From: Pyrrhosoma nymphula
Lineage: Eukaryota; Arthropoda; Insecta; Odonata; Coenagrionidae
NCBI GenBank assembly: GCA_963573305.1
Contig: OY754335.1
Location: forward strand, 51,047,985-51,111,984
Direction of reading: 5' to 3'
DNA length: 64,000 nt
Below, piece after piece: positions 41,940-53,439 of this stretch; within the stretch, counting starts at the first letter, position 1, and each line of letters opens with the position of its first letter. Made by a program: the position numbers and the translations under genes. The notes under the pieces were generated by a model that saw only the letters and a list, made by a program, of their open reading frames with translations, ran no database searches and had not been told where the DNA came from.

Positions 41940-42715
41940 CTGCAAATCTGTTGAATTAAGGTTTCCTGAGTTTCCAACCGGGTTTGAGGTTCCATTTTCT
42001 CCAAAGTTTCGAGGTCCGACACGGGCCTCGTCATCAAGGATGCTGATGTGAATGCTTAGGGTTGTCCGCAGTATATACCACCGGTTATAATTCAGGTGCT
42101 TTCTGATTGGCTAGAACTTTGTCGCCAGTTTGGACCGACTGACGGAGGAAGCTATTTAAATCCGGATAAAGATCTTCTGTGTTGTTACGACCTGACGACG
42201 GTTTTCGCGGGTTTCCCGTCGTCCTTGGGCAAATGCCGGGTCAAGCCTTCCCCGCAAATCTATCCAGTGAAAAACATTCCAGTGAAAGGAGATACCTGCC
42301 CTGAATATGCGAAATCCTACACCAGGGTCCACATTTGCGTTGTTATCTCTGTCTTTGTTATTTTGTTTTGTTATCCTCTTCTATTTCCTGTAACTTGTTG
42401 GCAAATGTTAGAATAAAACACTTTTTGAATTGAATTGAATTGAAAATACTTTTAATCGTGACTCGGAATTTTCCCAAAGTAAGACATTGCTGCCGATCCT
42501 GAAAGGAGTCAAACTTACTGGGGGAAAATGGCGCCAAAATTCTAACGAAACAGAGGACACTTGAATTATAACGGGGGCTATATATTGCGGACAACCTAAG
42601 GTATTCACATCGGGATCCCTGATGGCGAGGACTGCGTCGACCCTAGAAAGTTGGAGAAATTGGAACCTCTCACCTCGTTGGAAACCAGAGAAACCTTATT
42701 TCATTAGAAATCCTG
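41940..42715. repeat. Long inverted pair of hammerhead-like ends around a ~500-bp spacer
   Basis: A left arm (about 41945-42105) and a right arm (about 42550-42705) are imperfect inverted copies over ~155 bp, sharing TTGTCCGCA, GTTATAATTCA, GATGTGAAT, GAGGTTCCA and TTTCTCCAA blocks. Minus core: CTTGATGACGAGG (complement of 42026-42038), hairpin GAGG/CCTC, GAAA (complement of 42007-42010), CTTTGGAG. Plus core: CCTGATGGCGAGG at 42618-42630, then GAAA at 42646-42649, GTTGGAG. Each core has one or two box changes. The inner ~45 bp of the arms would look like a transposon TIR alone, but the arms extend well beyond. The spacer holds a 106-codon open frame (42096-42416) of no known family and a dyad around GACGACGGTTTTCG and GGGTTTCCCGTCGTC. 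Confidence 0.7.
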
Positions 42716-43892
42716 ATTAAGCAACCGACAATGATAGTATTTATAGCTAGTAAACAGTGCATAGCATAAGTAAACAGTACATACATAGCCATCTTAATAT
42801 CACGGACATGTAAGTAATCATGTAGGTGCTTACCTCGGATGATACGGAACCTTAAAAAATTGGGACTCTACTGTACCCTAACGTTAGGGACGATACTGAA
42901 ACACCTTGACGATATGCGAGAGCATCGGCTGGCCACCGTCCGCTTTCTGGAATCCCCTCCCCATTCCTTTCCGCAACCCTCCACCAGCCACCAGATGTTT
43001 TGATCGAACAGCCCTCACTAAAAATACCCTTCTGTCTCTCTCTCTCTCTCTCACTCACCCACTCACTCCTGTCTCTCTTTCGCGTCGACGAGAGGAGGGA
43101 AATGGCAAGAGAAGGAGAGAGAGAGAGTAGGGAGATGAAAAGTGGAAGGGGAATGAAAAGAAAAAAAAGCTAAAAAAGATGATCGAACGTCGTCAACTTT
43201 GTGACTGTGGCGAATCCGGGTGTCCACGTGGAGGAAAGCGAACGGGGGAAGTCGAAACTGCTCTTTCGTCCGTGTGCAACCCTCATCCCTCCAAACAACT
43301 GTAAGATGAATTACATCTTAGAGTAGGTACTACATGCTGTATTACACATTAATATTCCATGTAGATTTTCCACTGCATATCCAACTTTATCGCATTTCTC
43401 GCTGTTCATCGCTAATTAATGATATATCGATAAACCATTGCGACATTATTCAATACATATTGTTAATTTTAATTGTTATTTAATTTTTATGTTTAATTTT
43501 AATTAATAATTGTTACATAAATAATAAGAATACAACATGCTTTGCCAAGTACTTGTGTATTTTTAAGCATTTTAGTGATTTGACGCTGAAGCCCTACATT
43601 GTATGGCCAAAGGATAGGAAATAGACTTTTATGAACAAATTGAAATCATGTAACAGTAAATCTCAACTATGTAATGATATTGTTGTCACCCATTTGCCTC
43701 TCCTTAACCTCAAACTTCCGAAGCCTGTGGGATAAGGATCGTGACCTTCACCCATCACCAAGTACTCTTATTCTCTCCCCCTCCTCTCTGTTCACTTGCT
43801 AATCCATGTCTGTGCCCCCATTCCGTCCACTTCCCTCCCTCGCCCCACGTTGTAAAATGTATAAAAGGCCGAGACATTTGGAGTTATGTACC
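42716..43892. other. Spacer with a (CT)n microsatellite
   Basis: 43036-43053 is a pure CT run, with (GA)-rich sequence near 43110-43130. 43430-43520 is very AT-rich with repeated TTAATTTTTAATT motifs. No gene supported. Confidence 0.45.
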
Positions 43893-43965
43893 CTGATGAT
43901 GGCACAATGTGCTGAAACCATGCTTGGTGGTGGAGAATAAAAAGTGTGGATATTTTACCAGAGTT
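43893..43965 (+). ncRNA. Hammerhead-like core, cleanest boxes, single copy
   Basis: CTGATGA at 43893-43899, helix II GGCAC-AAT-GTGCT (five pairs, one G-U), GAAA at 43914-43917, then CCATGCTTGGTGGTGG, where CC/GG closes helix III next to A-U. The tail is GAGAATAAAAAGTGTGG. The base at the position before cleavage would be G rather than A, C or U, which normally abolishes cleavage, so it may be an inactivated copy. No inverted partner was found within several hundred bp, unlike most other cases. Confidence 0.5.
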
Positions 43966-45494
43966 TATTTTCTAATTTTGGAAGTCTATAGTTTCCACAA
44001 AGTTAGTGCCGATACGCTCTCTTATTATTTAATAAGTCGGCTTGACACATGTAAGTTACTCCATGACAGTAGTCTTTCAAGACTCTTGCAGGTGAAACTT
44101 CAATGTGTAAGCATGGACTTCCATGGAAGTAGGGGTCGATATCGGTCGCAATCTACCTCGGCTCACACTTGCAAGGAAGACAAGAAAATAGACTGTTCTC
44201 CATATGGCATGCAAGTTGCATTTAGATTCTGCGGTATAATCGCATGGCATTTGGCGAAACATTGTGCCTCCCAATTGAAATTTGAGAACTATAAATAAGT
44301 TAATTACCTCATTGGCCCCGTTGGTCTTATTCACGCATGGAGATGTTCAACAGGAGCGCAACATGAAAAATTGAACTAAATGTATCTTTATAATATTATA
44401 TAAACAATGATGACTTATGGAACACACATGCATGAGATATTCTGTTCAAAGAATGATGTCACGTTATTATACACAGTAGTTCAGAGAATATGGTAGAAAT
44501 CGTGAATGATTCTATTTAGATATATTCAACATTGAGATATTCTGACAATGGGTAATATGGATTTTTTCACAGGTAGTTCTTTTTTTGGGATTTTAAAGTG
44601 CTAACTTTTATCATTTTTTATATTGCAATAATTTATAATGGTAGTTTCCACGGGGTCAGATTCAATATAGTATCAATCATTTCAATTCAAAGCAGAATAT
44701 CGCCCGTCGTTATATAGTGCGCATATTCTGTTATTTTATGAATAACCAAAAAGCAAAGATTCGAACAGGTGTGCTACAGCATTTCATTTACCATCTATAC
44801 TAAAAATAACTGAAAGAATTCAATAATATTGAGAGTAAATACTGGATAATTACGCTTTTTTAGTTCCACTATTATTTTGCATGCGTCTAAGCCGGAAGTA
44901 ATGTGTAAGCAGAACGATAAACTGCAAGTAGCGACACGATTCGATATATCGCTGCACTCGCTAATTCCATAAAGTCAACTTCCGTGTTCAAAGCCACCCA
45001 GAAATACATCATCAATCGCAAAATATAAAAATCCAATGGCAATACCCAGTCGCACTGCAATAAGTGTAAATACCTTCGGATCTGGAACATGTTTAGAGCT
45101 GAGGAAATATCCAGTTACATTTAAGTTAGATAGGTACGTAAATTGCTAAGGACGACAACTAAAATTTCTTTCGAAATTTCTAAAATTCTGCCCTTAAGAG
45201 TTTGAATTAAAGTTGCTTAACTTTGCAATTTGGGTGACGTTTTAGCATCGAGATACAAATGAGTAACCTCACGATTGATCTCATATTACATATTTTTTTG
45301 GCGACGCTCATCTCATTGCTATCGCACGTTAAACCCAAGCCGAACATCGAATTATCTGCAAACATTGAGTTAGCTTCACAGTACAACGTATCTTAGCTAT
45401 ACATAACATCGTAAACGACTCATCCTCATTTTTTTTTTCTCAACAGATTATTGTAAACTATTAATGCAAAATTTATGACGAGTTATGTTCATCA
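43966..45494. other. AT-rich spacer, nothing recognised
   Basis: The 129-codon open frame 43909-44298 overlaps the hammerhead tail and has no known domain. No repeat ends seen. Confidence 0.35.
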
Positions 45495-46100
45495 TCATCA
45501 TCTGTCAACAATCCTAGGATTGGTTTGACGCAGCCCTCCACTCAATTCTTCTATCTGCCACCCTCTTCATATTGTCGTAACTCCTCTCATTTACATCCTT
45601 CACAACTTGCTCCATATATCCCATGCGGGGCCTGCCTTTTCCATTCTTCCCGTTCACTTTTCCCTCGACGATTGTCTTCATCAGGCCGTCGTGTCTTAAG
45701 GTGTGGCCTACTAAGTTGTCCCGTCTCCTTTTTAAGGTTTTCAGTAGACATGTCTTTTCTCCCACTCTTCTTAAGACTTCATTTGTCACTCGGTCGATCC
45801 ATTTTATCTTCATCATTCTTCGGTAGTACCACATTTCAAATGCTTCCACCCTGGAATTCTCTGCTGCTGTTATTGTCCATGCCCTGCTACCATATAGTAG
45901 AATGCTCCAGATGTATGTTCTAATGAAATATTTCCTCAATTCCACGCTTGTATTTGCAGCTATAAGCAGAATCTTCTTCTGTTAAAATACCCTTTTCGCT
46001 TGGGCAATCCTACTGGCAATTTCTCTTTTACTTCGTCCATCGCTGGTTACTCGGCTTCCCAGGTAACAGAACTCTTCCACCTCCTCGATTTTTTGTTAGT
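45495..46100 (-). pseudogene. Non-LTR retrotransposon RT C-terminal region, best-preserved copy
   Basis: A 143-codon minus frame (45514-45945) reads IRTYIWSILLYGSRAWTIT, then EAFEMWYYRRMMKIKW, TNEVLRRVGEKTCLLKT, RRRDNLVGHTLRHDG, MKTIVEGKVNGKNGKGRPR and RIEWRAASNQS, the standard C-terminal order of arthropod endonuclease-reverse transcriptases. Upstream on the same strand, past a stop, comes EEFCYLGSRVTSDGRSKRE and IASRIAQAKRVF. The 3' tail is AAACCAATCCTAGGATTG with a (GAT)n end near 45490. The catalytic RT domain and the endonuclease are absent (5' truncation). Confidence 0.9.
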
Positions 46101-46797
46101 AAAGTAATTTCATGAAACAACCAGATCATGAACCCGCCCTATCCGATCGCCACTCTGCACCCGGTTCTGATGCCCCTTATGTCGACAGTTCATTGATTAT
46201 CGCATCTAGATAACTTCACGAACAATTATCGCTAAGTTCTGTGTTATATATAAATATTTATTTCGATTTTGCATCGCATATCCCTTTTTATCGAAATTCC
46301 TACCTATTTATCGCCAATCGATAAATGGAATGCCTCAGATAGATCCATATACGATTGCGATATCACATATTAATGCGGCCTTATCCATGGAAATTGATGG
46401 AATGGGCGATCAAAGCGTTGTCTCCATGTGCATTGCTACTCGCAGGGCATTGTTCCGCCTAAACATTACTTCGGATGAATGGCGGATGTATACGATGGGT
46501 TTTGTGATTTCCTGAAAATCGCCTAATTTCGGCAATCAATGCGTTTGTACATCGCACTGCTCGAGTCCCACAGGATTTTGTGAACTTTATAAAGTTGAAT
46601 AGAGTTCAAGAAATATAATATGCATATGTATCTTAAAAGCGTATCTAGTATGAGAATTTTTTATAATTCTTATTATTCAATACAATAACCGTTATAAAGT
46701 CTTACATCTTTGTTCCCTTAAGCTTTGAAAGCATATCAAGGTACAAATAAATATTTGCATGTGTAGAAAATAAGTCCTCCTCCGGCATATTTATTCG
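46101..46797. other. Spacer, unassigned
   Basis: An open frame at 46330-46515 (+) of 61 codons lies in a slightly GC-richer stretch, but no splice or domain evidence supports it. Confidence 0.35.
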
Positions 46798-47328
46798 TTG
46801 TTTAAAATTTAAATTCCCGATGGCTGCCTTGTGATCAGGATTTCAGCGTCTATAAGAAGTATGAAGTAAATATTTTAATGTTAATGAAGCAAAAATATAG
46901 ACATATACGACCAAAATTCTCAGTAATTAAATAAATATATCAACATAAGTCTCCAACTTAAATAATTTTTTTCACGCCGTACGACGAAAACGCCTTCACA
47001 ACTGAAGGTTTTTTTGAGATTCTGTAAAAATTACTGCGGGAAATAATAGATTAATATTTATAAATGGTTGATAAAACTTAATAACTACACACCGTAAGTT
47101 TTTTGACGAAATCTAGACGATAGAAATTCGTAATTTTTTCAATATTCTCCTTCTGGAGCGCCGTAGGTAATCTATTCCGTGTAAAGCAGCTCATATTCTC
47201 AGACATATTGGTCGAAAAGTAGTCCGGAAAGGGTTGTATCTTAATATAATTGGAAAGGTGAGAGTTTTTTTCTCTTTTAATTAATGTCAAATTCATCAAA
47301 TTCTAGGTGAAGTGATATCGTACCTTAA
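46798..47328 (+). mobile_element. MITE-A copy, left member of an inverted doublet
   Basis: Blocks TTTCAGCGTCTATAAGAAG, TTTTTTTCACGCCGTACGAC, GAAAACGCCTTCACAACTG, GATTCTGTAAAAATTACTGC, TTCTCCTTCTGGAGCGCC, TTCATCAAATTCTAGGTGAAG, and a shortened right TIR TACCTTAA. It shares its terminal TTAA with the next copy. Confidence 0.85.
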
Positions 47329-47884
47329 GGCAGTTTGAGCGATAAATCAATTCACCTAGAATTTGATGAATTTGATGTCATTTTAAAGAAAAAAAAAACT
47401 CCCATCTTATTAATGTTATCAAAATATTAACCCCTTTCCGAACTACTTTTCGAGCAATTTACGTAAAAATATGAGCTGTTTTACATGCGATAGATTACGG
47501 CTGTGCCATCCAGAAGGAGAATATTGAAAAAATTAGGAATTTCTAATATCTAGATTTCGTCAAAAAACTAACGGTGTGTAGTGTGTTCGTTTTCTTAACT
47601 ATTTATAAAAATCAATCAATTTCCGCAGTACTTTTTACCGAATTGCAAAAAAACCTGTTGTGAAAGCGAATTCACCGTGCGGCGTGAAAAAATGAGTCAA
47701 GTTAGAGACTTATGTGGTTATATTTATTTCATTACTGACGTTTTTGTCATACATAAATATATTTTTGCTCTGTTCATATTACAATATTCACTTTATGCTT
47801 CTTACAGAAGCTTAAATTAAAAAAATGAAATTCGAACATGGTCTCCATTATGACTAGGGAAGTATCTCGCTCAAACTACCTTAA
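47325..47884 (-). mobile_element. MITE-A copy, right member of the doublet
   Basis: Starts TTAAGGCAGTTTGAGCGAT and ends TATCTCGCTCAAACTACC followed by TTAA. The interior mirrors the left copy so closely that roughly 250 bp on either side of 47326 form a strong palindrome (for example CACCTAGAATTTGATGAATT against its complement). The two elements meet at CCTTAAGG, as expected if one inserted into the TTAA target of the other. Confidence 0.85.
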
Positions 47885-48701
47885 GAGAGGGATAAATGAG
47901 GAGGACTGTGTGGTTAGCGGAAGAGGGAGGAAGGTGTGAAAGTGGGAAGATATGCGTGTGCAAAAGAAGGAGTATGAAGAAGGAGAATGAGAGGATGAAA
48001 GAGAGGAGAGAGGTTCCCGCAAGTGAATGCTCCTCTAAAAATAGAACGGGTAGTGTGCGGCGTGGTGTGTATGGCGGGGGGTGAGAGGGGGGGGAGGGGG
48101 ACGGTAAAAGGGGGAAGGCGGGGAGGGGGTGGGTGGGATACAAGATGACGCGAGGGAAGAGGAGAAGACGCTTAAGCAAGCGTGGGTGGAGGAAGTATGA
48201 GACGGGGTTCCGTGAACTTCTTGGGAGGAATGGGACAGAGGAGGATGAGCAGTACACTGGTATGTGTGTGTGTGAGAGAGGAGAGAAAAGAGGTTTTTAA
48301 GGCGGATGGCGGGAAATTAACCTCGCTGATGACGTTCCCCTTGCCCTCTCCACCCCCCCCCCCAACCCTCCCCCCGTCGCTCCAGTTTTGGATGAGGGAT
48401 GGGTCTCAGGTCAAAGATTTTGTCGCGGGTTTGAAAGGAGTAATGGTAGTCCGCTACTTCATCCACTTGAAGACGAGATAAATCCATGCCAAAAATATTC
48501 AGTCTTTTTTTTCCATGCTCATTTGCATACAGCTGTAATGTGCATAAACGAGGAATGATTTCATGCATTAAGATTCATTAAGAATCAAGACTGTGGAATT
48601 TGGTGAATAGAAATATTTTTTCTTCCATGCGCACGTCAATGAAAGTATTCTAATATTACAATGAGATTCCCTTCACATTTGAGCAAAAACACAATTTATA
48701 T
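47885..48701. other. G-rich spacer, unassigned
   Basis: 48060-48140 is G-rich with runs of seven or more G; 48340-48375 is C-rich. Proline-rich minus frames arise from this. No gene supported. Confidence 0.4.
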
Positions 48702-48929
48702 TTTAGGGTATTTTGAGTGAAATTTTTCTCATGTCATAATGGAGACATTTATTCAAACATAATTTTTTAAATTAAGTAGTTATATGAATCATAAAATGAA
48801 TATAGATAATCATGTTACTGGCGCTTAAAAATTAGTTTTTATGACAAATTCTCAGTAATTAACTAAATATTCATCTTTGAGGCTTTATCTTGTCTTAATG
48901 GTTTCACGTCGAACGCTTTTTCAGATAGT
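48702..48929 (+). mobile_element. MITE-A left-end fragment
   Basis: TTTAGGGTATTTTGAGTGAA is a decayed left TIR, followed by TCATGTCATAATGGAGAC, ATTCTCAGTAATTAACTAAA, TATCTTGTCTTAATGGTTTC and ACGTCGAACGC. The rest of the element is missing. Confidence 0.6.
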
Positions 48930-49233
48930 AAAATGTAGACGAAAAACCAATAATGGTAAAATACTCCTTGTTTATAGGAATTAAAGTATGTAATATCTTA
49001 TAGACAGTTTAATGTGGACAGCAAAACTAATAATGTTAGGTTAGAGGAATTAAAGAATATAATTACTTACCCTTTCTGAGATTGTAAAAATATTTAGAAA
49101 TAAGTGAAGATTATCTTTAACAATGATTTTGTAGTTTCTTTTTTCCTTTTATTATATTTTAAGTCCCAAAAAGTGTTTAGAAGCCACCTGGCTAATTACT
49201 TAATTGTTTCGAAATTTCATTGATTATATTAAT
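48930..49233. other. Spacer, unassigned
   Basis: A weak direct duplication is visible (AAAACCAATAATGGTAAAAT near 48943 and AAAACTAATAATGTTAGG near 49024). Confidence 0.35.
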
Positions 49234-49913
49234 AGGATGGATTTTGCACGCTCCCTCTACGGTATAGCTACATGCCCAAAAGGTATTGCTTAAGGGAAAC
49301 GGGCTTGCATGCTCTGCACTAACTCACGTTTACAGAAAAATATGGAGTTCTTGTGACATTAGTAATGATATATTATCTCTAAGGTCAGGGCCTTTGAAAT
49401 AATTAGGGTTTCCCATGCATATAAATCACGGGCAGTTTCCAACGACAGTGTTTCAAATTTTTTTCCGCCTTCGTGCTGTAACGCGAAACATTTCAATTTA
49501 CTGTGATATCAGTGAGTTGTAATACACACAGTGAAAATACTTCGTAAGCTATTGCGACGGCTCTTCCAATCTGCGCGAAGAATTTTGGAAATTCTGGGTT
49601 GTGCAACCAAAACAAGACTGGGCAACTATAATATGCATATTGGACCTTAGATACGTGTCGTGAGTCAATATCGTGAGTTACGTGCGCTATATTGGAAGGG
49701 GTCCGAGTAATCATCGTTGTCGTACATCGACCCCGAGTAATAGATGTTTCGCAACCACGTAACGGGATCGAAGGACCAACTTCAGCTCCTCGCATCTACA
49801 CAAGACGATTGCCGGTGCCGTAGATTAAGAAAGAGAATTAGATGGAATTTTATGGCACGAAAGCACAGGGCAATATTTAGTATGCAGTAGAGGGAGCGTA
49901 AACAACCCATCCT
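49234..49913. mobile_element. TIR element, AGGATGG...CTCCCTCTAC ends
   Basis: The left end AGGATGGATTTTGCACGC, CTCCCTCTAC and the complement of the right end, AGGATGGGTTGTTTACGC, CTCCCTCTAC, are TIRs of ~28 bp. The ~680-bp interior has a minus open frame (49493-49795) without a known domain. TATTAAT occurs on both sides but does not abut the right end, so the target duplication is uncertain. Confidence 0.7.
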
Positions 49914-50630
49914 ATTTATTAATTTATTTAAATTTCATTACAATTAGGTAATCATCCAGGTGGCTATGTATATTGCAAATAAAAATATAAGAAAATGAAA
50001 TAAAGGATAACAAACTTATTTTCAAAATGAATCACCTTTATTTCTAAACATTTTTATATTATCAGGAATGGTCTTAAAAAGTAAGTCATTACATTCTATA
50101 ATTACGCTATTCAAGAAAGAGTGTTTAAATATGTTGAACTTTCACAGCCTACATTTTTTGTCTACAAAAGTGGAAATTTAAAGTTAATTCTTTATTTTAA
50201 TATAAAAAACCATAGAAATGCGTCATCGGTCATACTGAATTGACCATTTTTGTTACTAGTACGCCGAATACATAGATATTAGTAGTAGATATACCGCAGT
50301 GCTACAATAAATTATCTAGAAAAATGTAAGATGGAAATAATTTGCAAAAAGGCACTACATTATTCATTAAATTCATGGAAAAATTTCCCGCTATGGCAAT
50401 GTTTGCTGTACCATTTTGAAGGCATCCAATCTTCCATCCCTAATGAATCTGAGCCTCCAAGGTACTCGTTATCAATCTTTTCCGTAAATAGAATAGCAAT
50501 CTCTGTCGTAAGTTTCAAACCTGCGGTTAGCATGCATCTCTGCCGTGCTAGTACTCACGCTAGTACTTACTGTGCTAGTACACGAGCACACTCACAGTAA
50601 TCATGCCACCTGGGTATGTGTGTCAGCCTG
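49914..50630. other. AT-rich spacer
   Basis: 50548-50586 contains a short repeat of GTGCTAGTACTCACG and GCTAGTACTTACT. Nothing else recognised. Confidence 0.4.
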
Positions 50631-50945
50631 TAACGCTGCTAGGGGCCCTGCGATCGAGGATTTAATTTCATTGAAAGTGAATTTCATTTTTATACTTATT
50701 TAATGTAAGTCTTTGTAACTCGAATCATAGATTCAACTCCAAAAAAGAGTACTATTAGGCTCTATATATATTTCTAATCCAATTGGTTTGTGTTTATGGT
50801 TTTAAAATATAGATAAATAAATGAATGTGTCCTCCAAGGTATGCGATGGATATTTTTCTTGGTTACCATGTTGCTATAAAAGTCACATCGATAAATTTAA
50901 TGAAAAAATGGTATATGTATATATTAAGAGAATGCCAATTACAGG
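50631..50945 (+). repeat. Dispersed repeat family D, copy 2
   Basis: AACGCTGCTAGGGGCCC, GATCGAGGATTTAATTTCA, GAAAGTGAATTTCATTTTT, CTCGAATCATAGATTCAAC, ATGCGATGGATATTTTTC, GATAAATTTAATGAAAAAAT and ATATTAAG follow the order of 32347-32665. Confidence 0.6.
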
Positions 50946-52852
50946 TAATTCTAGGAATGTTTAGCCTTTACTTTCATTTAAATACATAGACGGGAGACTT
51001 TTAATGGAGGAATCTTTAAACATTTCCTTTTCTTTTTTACAATTTAGGTTTTATAAGACTTATGGATTTCTGGTCGAGCGATGGATCCGTATTTAGGTTA
51101 TTAATGATCTAACACCAATTTCGAAGCTGGTACTAACCAAATCATATAACCTGGGTCAATAACTGAATATGAATCCATAAAGCGATCCCGTCTCGCCTCT
51201 GTGAACTCGGTGAAGTTCTTTGAGGGACGTTTTAACATCCTAGTATTTTATTCGGCGCCAATTTAAGTTATCCTGGACGGAACTAAGCGGGTAAGCGCGT
51301 GGCTCAAACAGTCCAACATGTGGCTCGCACACGAGCAGGATGGGTGAGGTCCGGCTTCATCCGTCCTGGCTAATTGCTAGCAAATGTGGAAGAAAACTTC
51401 CATTTTTATGGGTCCTACCCTCAGCCCCTTTCTTTCATCAACAGCCAACTCATACTCCATCCGCTTCGGGAAAAACATTTGGCTCCTCATGAAAAAAATA
51501 ATTTTGGACAATTGGGCAACATTATCTCAACACCCTAGCAAAGTTTACGGGAAGTTTTTAAAAATGGAAATAACTAGAATTATTGGTGGTGATGTTTGAG
51601 GTTGAAACTGTAAAATTCCAGTGTGAATTAATAAAACTCCAAATTAAAAACTTTGTATTTCACAGAATGATAAATTTATTACTTCAGCTAATTTCGCGGC
51701 ATTGAAATGTGGGTATACCAGGATAAATATGTGTTGTCTAAATGCAGTGGGTGATAGTTATCCCATAAGTGCTTACGATGAAAATAGGAAGGGTAGGATT
51801 AGAAATGAGTGGGTCATAAAAAGTTTTAATTAATACTCCAGCGATGTAAATATATGAAAGAATTGTTATTCATTGGTTTGGTCTTGGAATAACTCAAAAT
51901 ATATTTGATAATCGAACGAAAGGAATGCATACTGCAATGCATAAATGTGCCAGTAGTAAGGCAGGTTGCAAGGATAAGGGATCAATGGTGGTAATTATTA
52001 GAATCGAAGCCAGTTTTCTAGGTCTGAAGCCGGTAATTAAGCTCTTTTGACAAAGACTACCCCGAAAGGGAACGACGTGATGTCTATGTATGCACTAATT
52101 ATGCTACAGTGCAGGAAAATCTTTAGGAAATCGCTTCTCTACTTTTCTTACTTCAAAAAAGGAATGTATTTCCTAAAAATGCTACTGTGTAACGAAACTA
52201 GCTGCATTAATAAATGCATCATTATGTGTAGTGCTAAAATTTTTATTTTCTTAATCAACTACTAAGTTTTCTTACACTCTTAAAATAGACTGACGTGCTA
52301 TGCGTTCCCTTATTGAATTCCTTAAGCGAAGGGGTGGGATTGGCTAGGTCACCGCGATTGTTTATTTAGATAGCAGCTGAACGAGAGACACGAAGAAATT
52401 CTCATACCTTTCAGCTTGGCTTTTGCTTCGTGATATTTTCATTCATAGTTTATGAATCAATGCATATTTACTTGTTGTATTAATATTTCGTTAATGCGCC
52501 GAAGACTCCCACGTGGTGATGGAATTAACTTTCATTCCTGGTAGAATCATAAACTTGATAATATTCGGTACCCTTATGTGGAGAAATGTCCGACCTCAGA
52601 AATATTGTAACGATTGTTACCTTAGACTGATACATATAGACGACAATGGATTTTTCGATAGATAAACGATATCACCGCCTCATGATTGAGTCGAATTACT
52701 ATTTTAGGGTAAACGGATACAAGCAACTTTTCCTGTCATTCCATCTTTCCTCTCTATACAATTCATCCCAAGATATGCCTCTCTCCAGTAAATTCCCTTT
52801 CACGTAATCTGTTGCATAATTTACGTGGCATTCCCCCATTCACACAAATGTC
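50946..52852. other. Long AT-rich spacer, nothing assigned
   Basis: 51290-51380 has a GC-richer strip (GCGGGTAAGCGCGTGGCTC, GGTGAGGTCCGGCTTCATCC) that might be a decayed SINE head. No other feature. Confidence 0.35.
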
Positions 52853-53412
52853 CAATTGGTACGGGACACATATGTCCCATTGGTACTTATTGGACGGCCC
52901 ATCTACCTGGGGCAAATATATGTCCCGTTGATAGTCACATAAACTGACACAATACAAATATGACAATCTAAATATATTCACCACATCCACTCTTCCTCAA
53001 ATTTCACCAATAATCTTCCTTTCGTGGAATATTTCTCTGTTACTACACGTATAACTCAATCATATACACATTATTAGACGGTTTTTTCCCATTAAACCCT
53101 TACACTTCCATTTTTTTTCTCCTTTTTAAGTACCCATACGTACCAATGGGACACAATTTTCCCATTGGTACGTGACACATATGTCCCATTGGTACTTTTT
53201 AGACGGCACATCTACCTGGGACATAAATTTCCCGTTGGTAGACACATAAATAGACACAATACAATTATGACAATCAAATAAATATTCACCACATCCACTC
53301 ATCCTCAAATTTCACCAATAATCTTCCTTCCGTGGAATATTTCTCTGTTACTACACGTAAAACTCAATCATATACACAATATAATACAGTTTTTTCCCAT
53401 TTAAATCGACGT
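52853..53412. repeat. Direct duplication of ~245 bp, offset 309 bp
   Basis: 52853-53102 and 53161-53412 share GACACATATGTCCCATTGG, TACTT, GGACGGC or AGACGGC, ACATCTACCTGGG, TCACCACATCCACTC, CCTCAAATTTCACCAATAAT, CGTGGAATATTTCTCTGTTA and CTCAATCATATACACA with few differences. Between them 53138-53173 is a palindrome built from ACGTACCAATGGGA and TCCCATTGGTACGT. Repeated GTCCCATTGGTAC units suggest a structured element duplicated in tandem. Confidence 0.8.
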
Positions 53413-53439
53413 TTAGCATTTTTCGAATTTTAGGCTCGT

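Noticed and set aside
42096..42416. 106-codon plus frame as a gene
   Set aside because: Lies in the spacer of the inverted pair with no recognised domain; mentioned with that feature only.
42056..42599. Simple DNA transposon with ~44-bp TIR
   Set aside because: The inverted arms continue ~100 bp beyond both supposed ends and include hammerhead-like boxes, so those ends are not termini.
43909..44298. 129-codon plus frame
   Set aside because: Starts within the hammerhead-like core and tail; no domain recognised.
46330..46515. 61-codon frame as a conserved exon
   Set aside because: No good acceptor or donor at its limits and no recognised peptide.
47871..48257. 128-codon minus frame rich in P, L and S
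   Set aside because: Also caused by a G-rich + strand, starting inside a MITE-A end.
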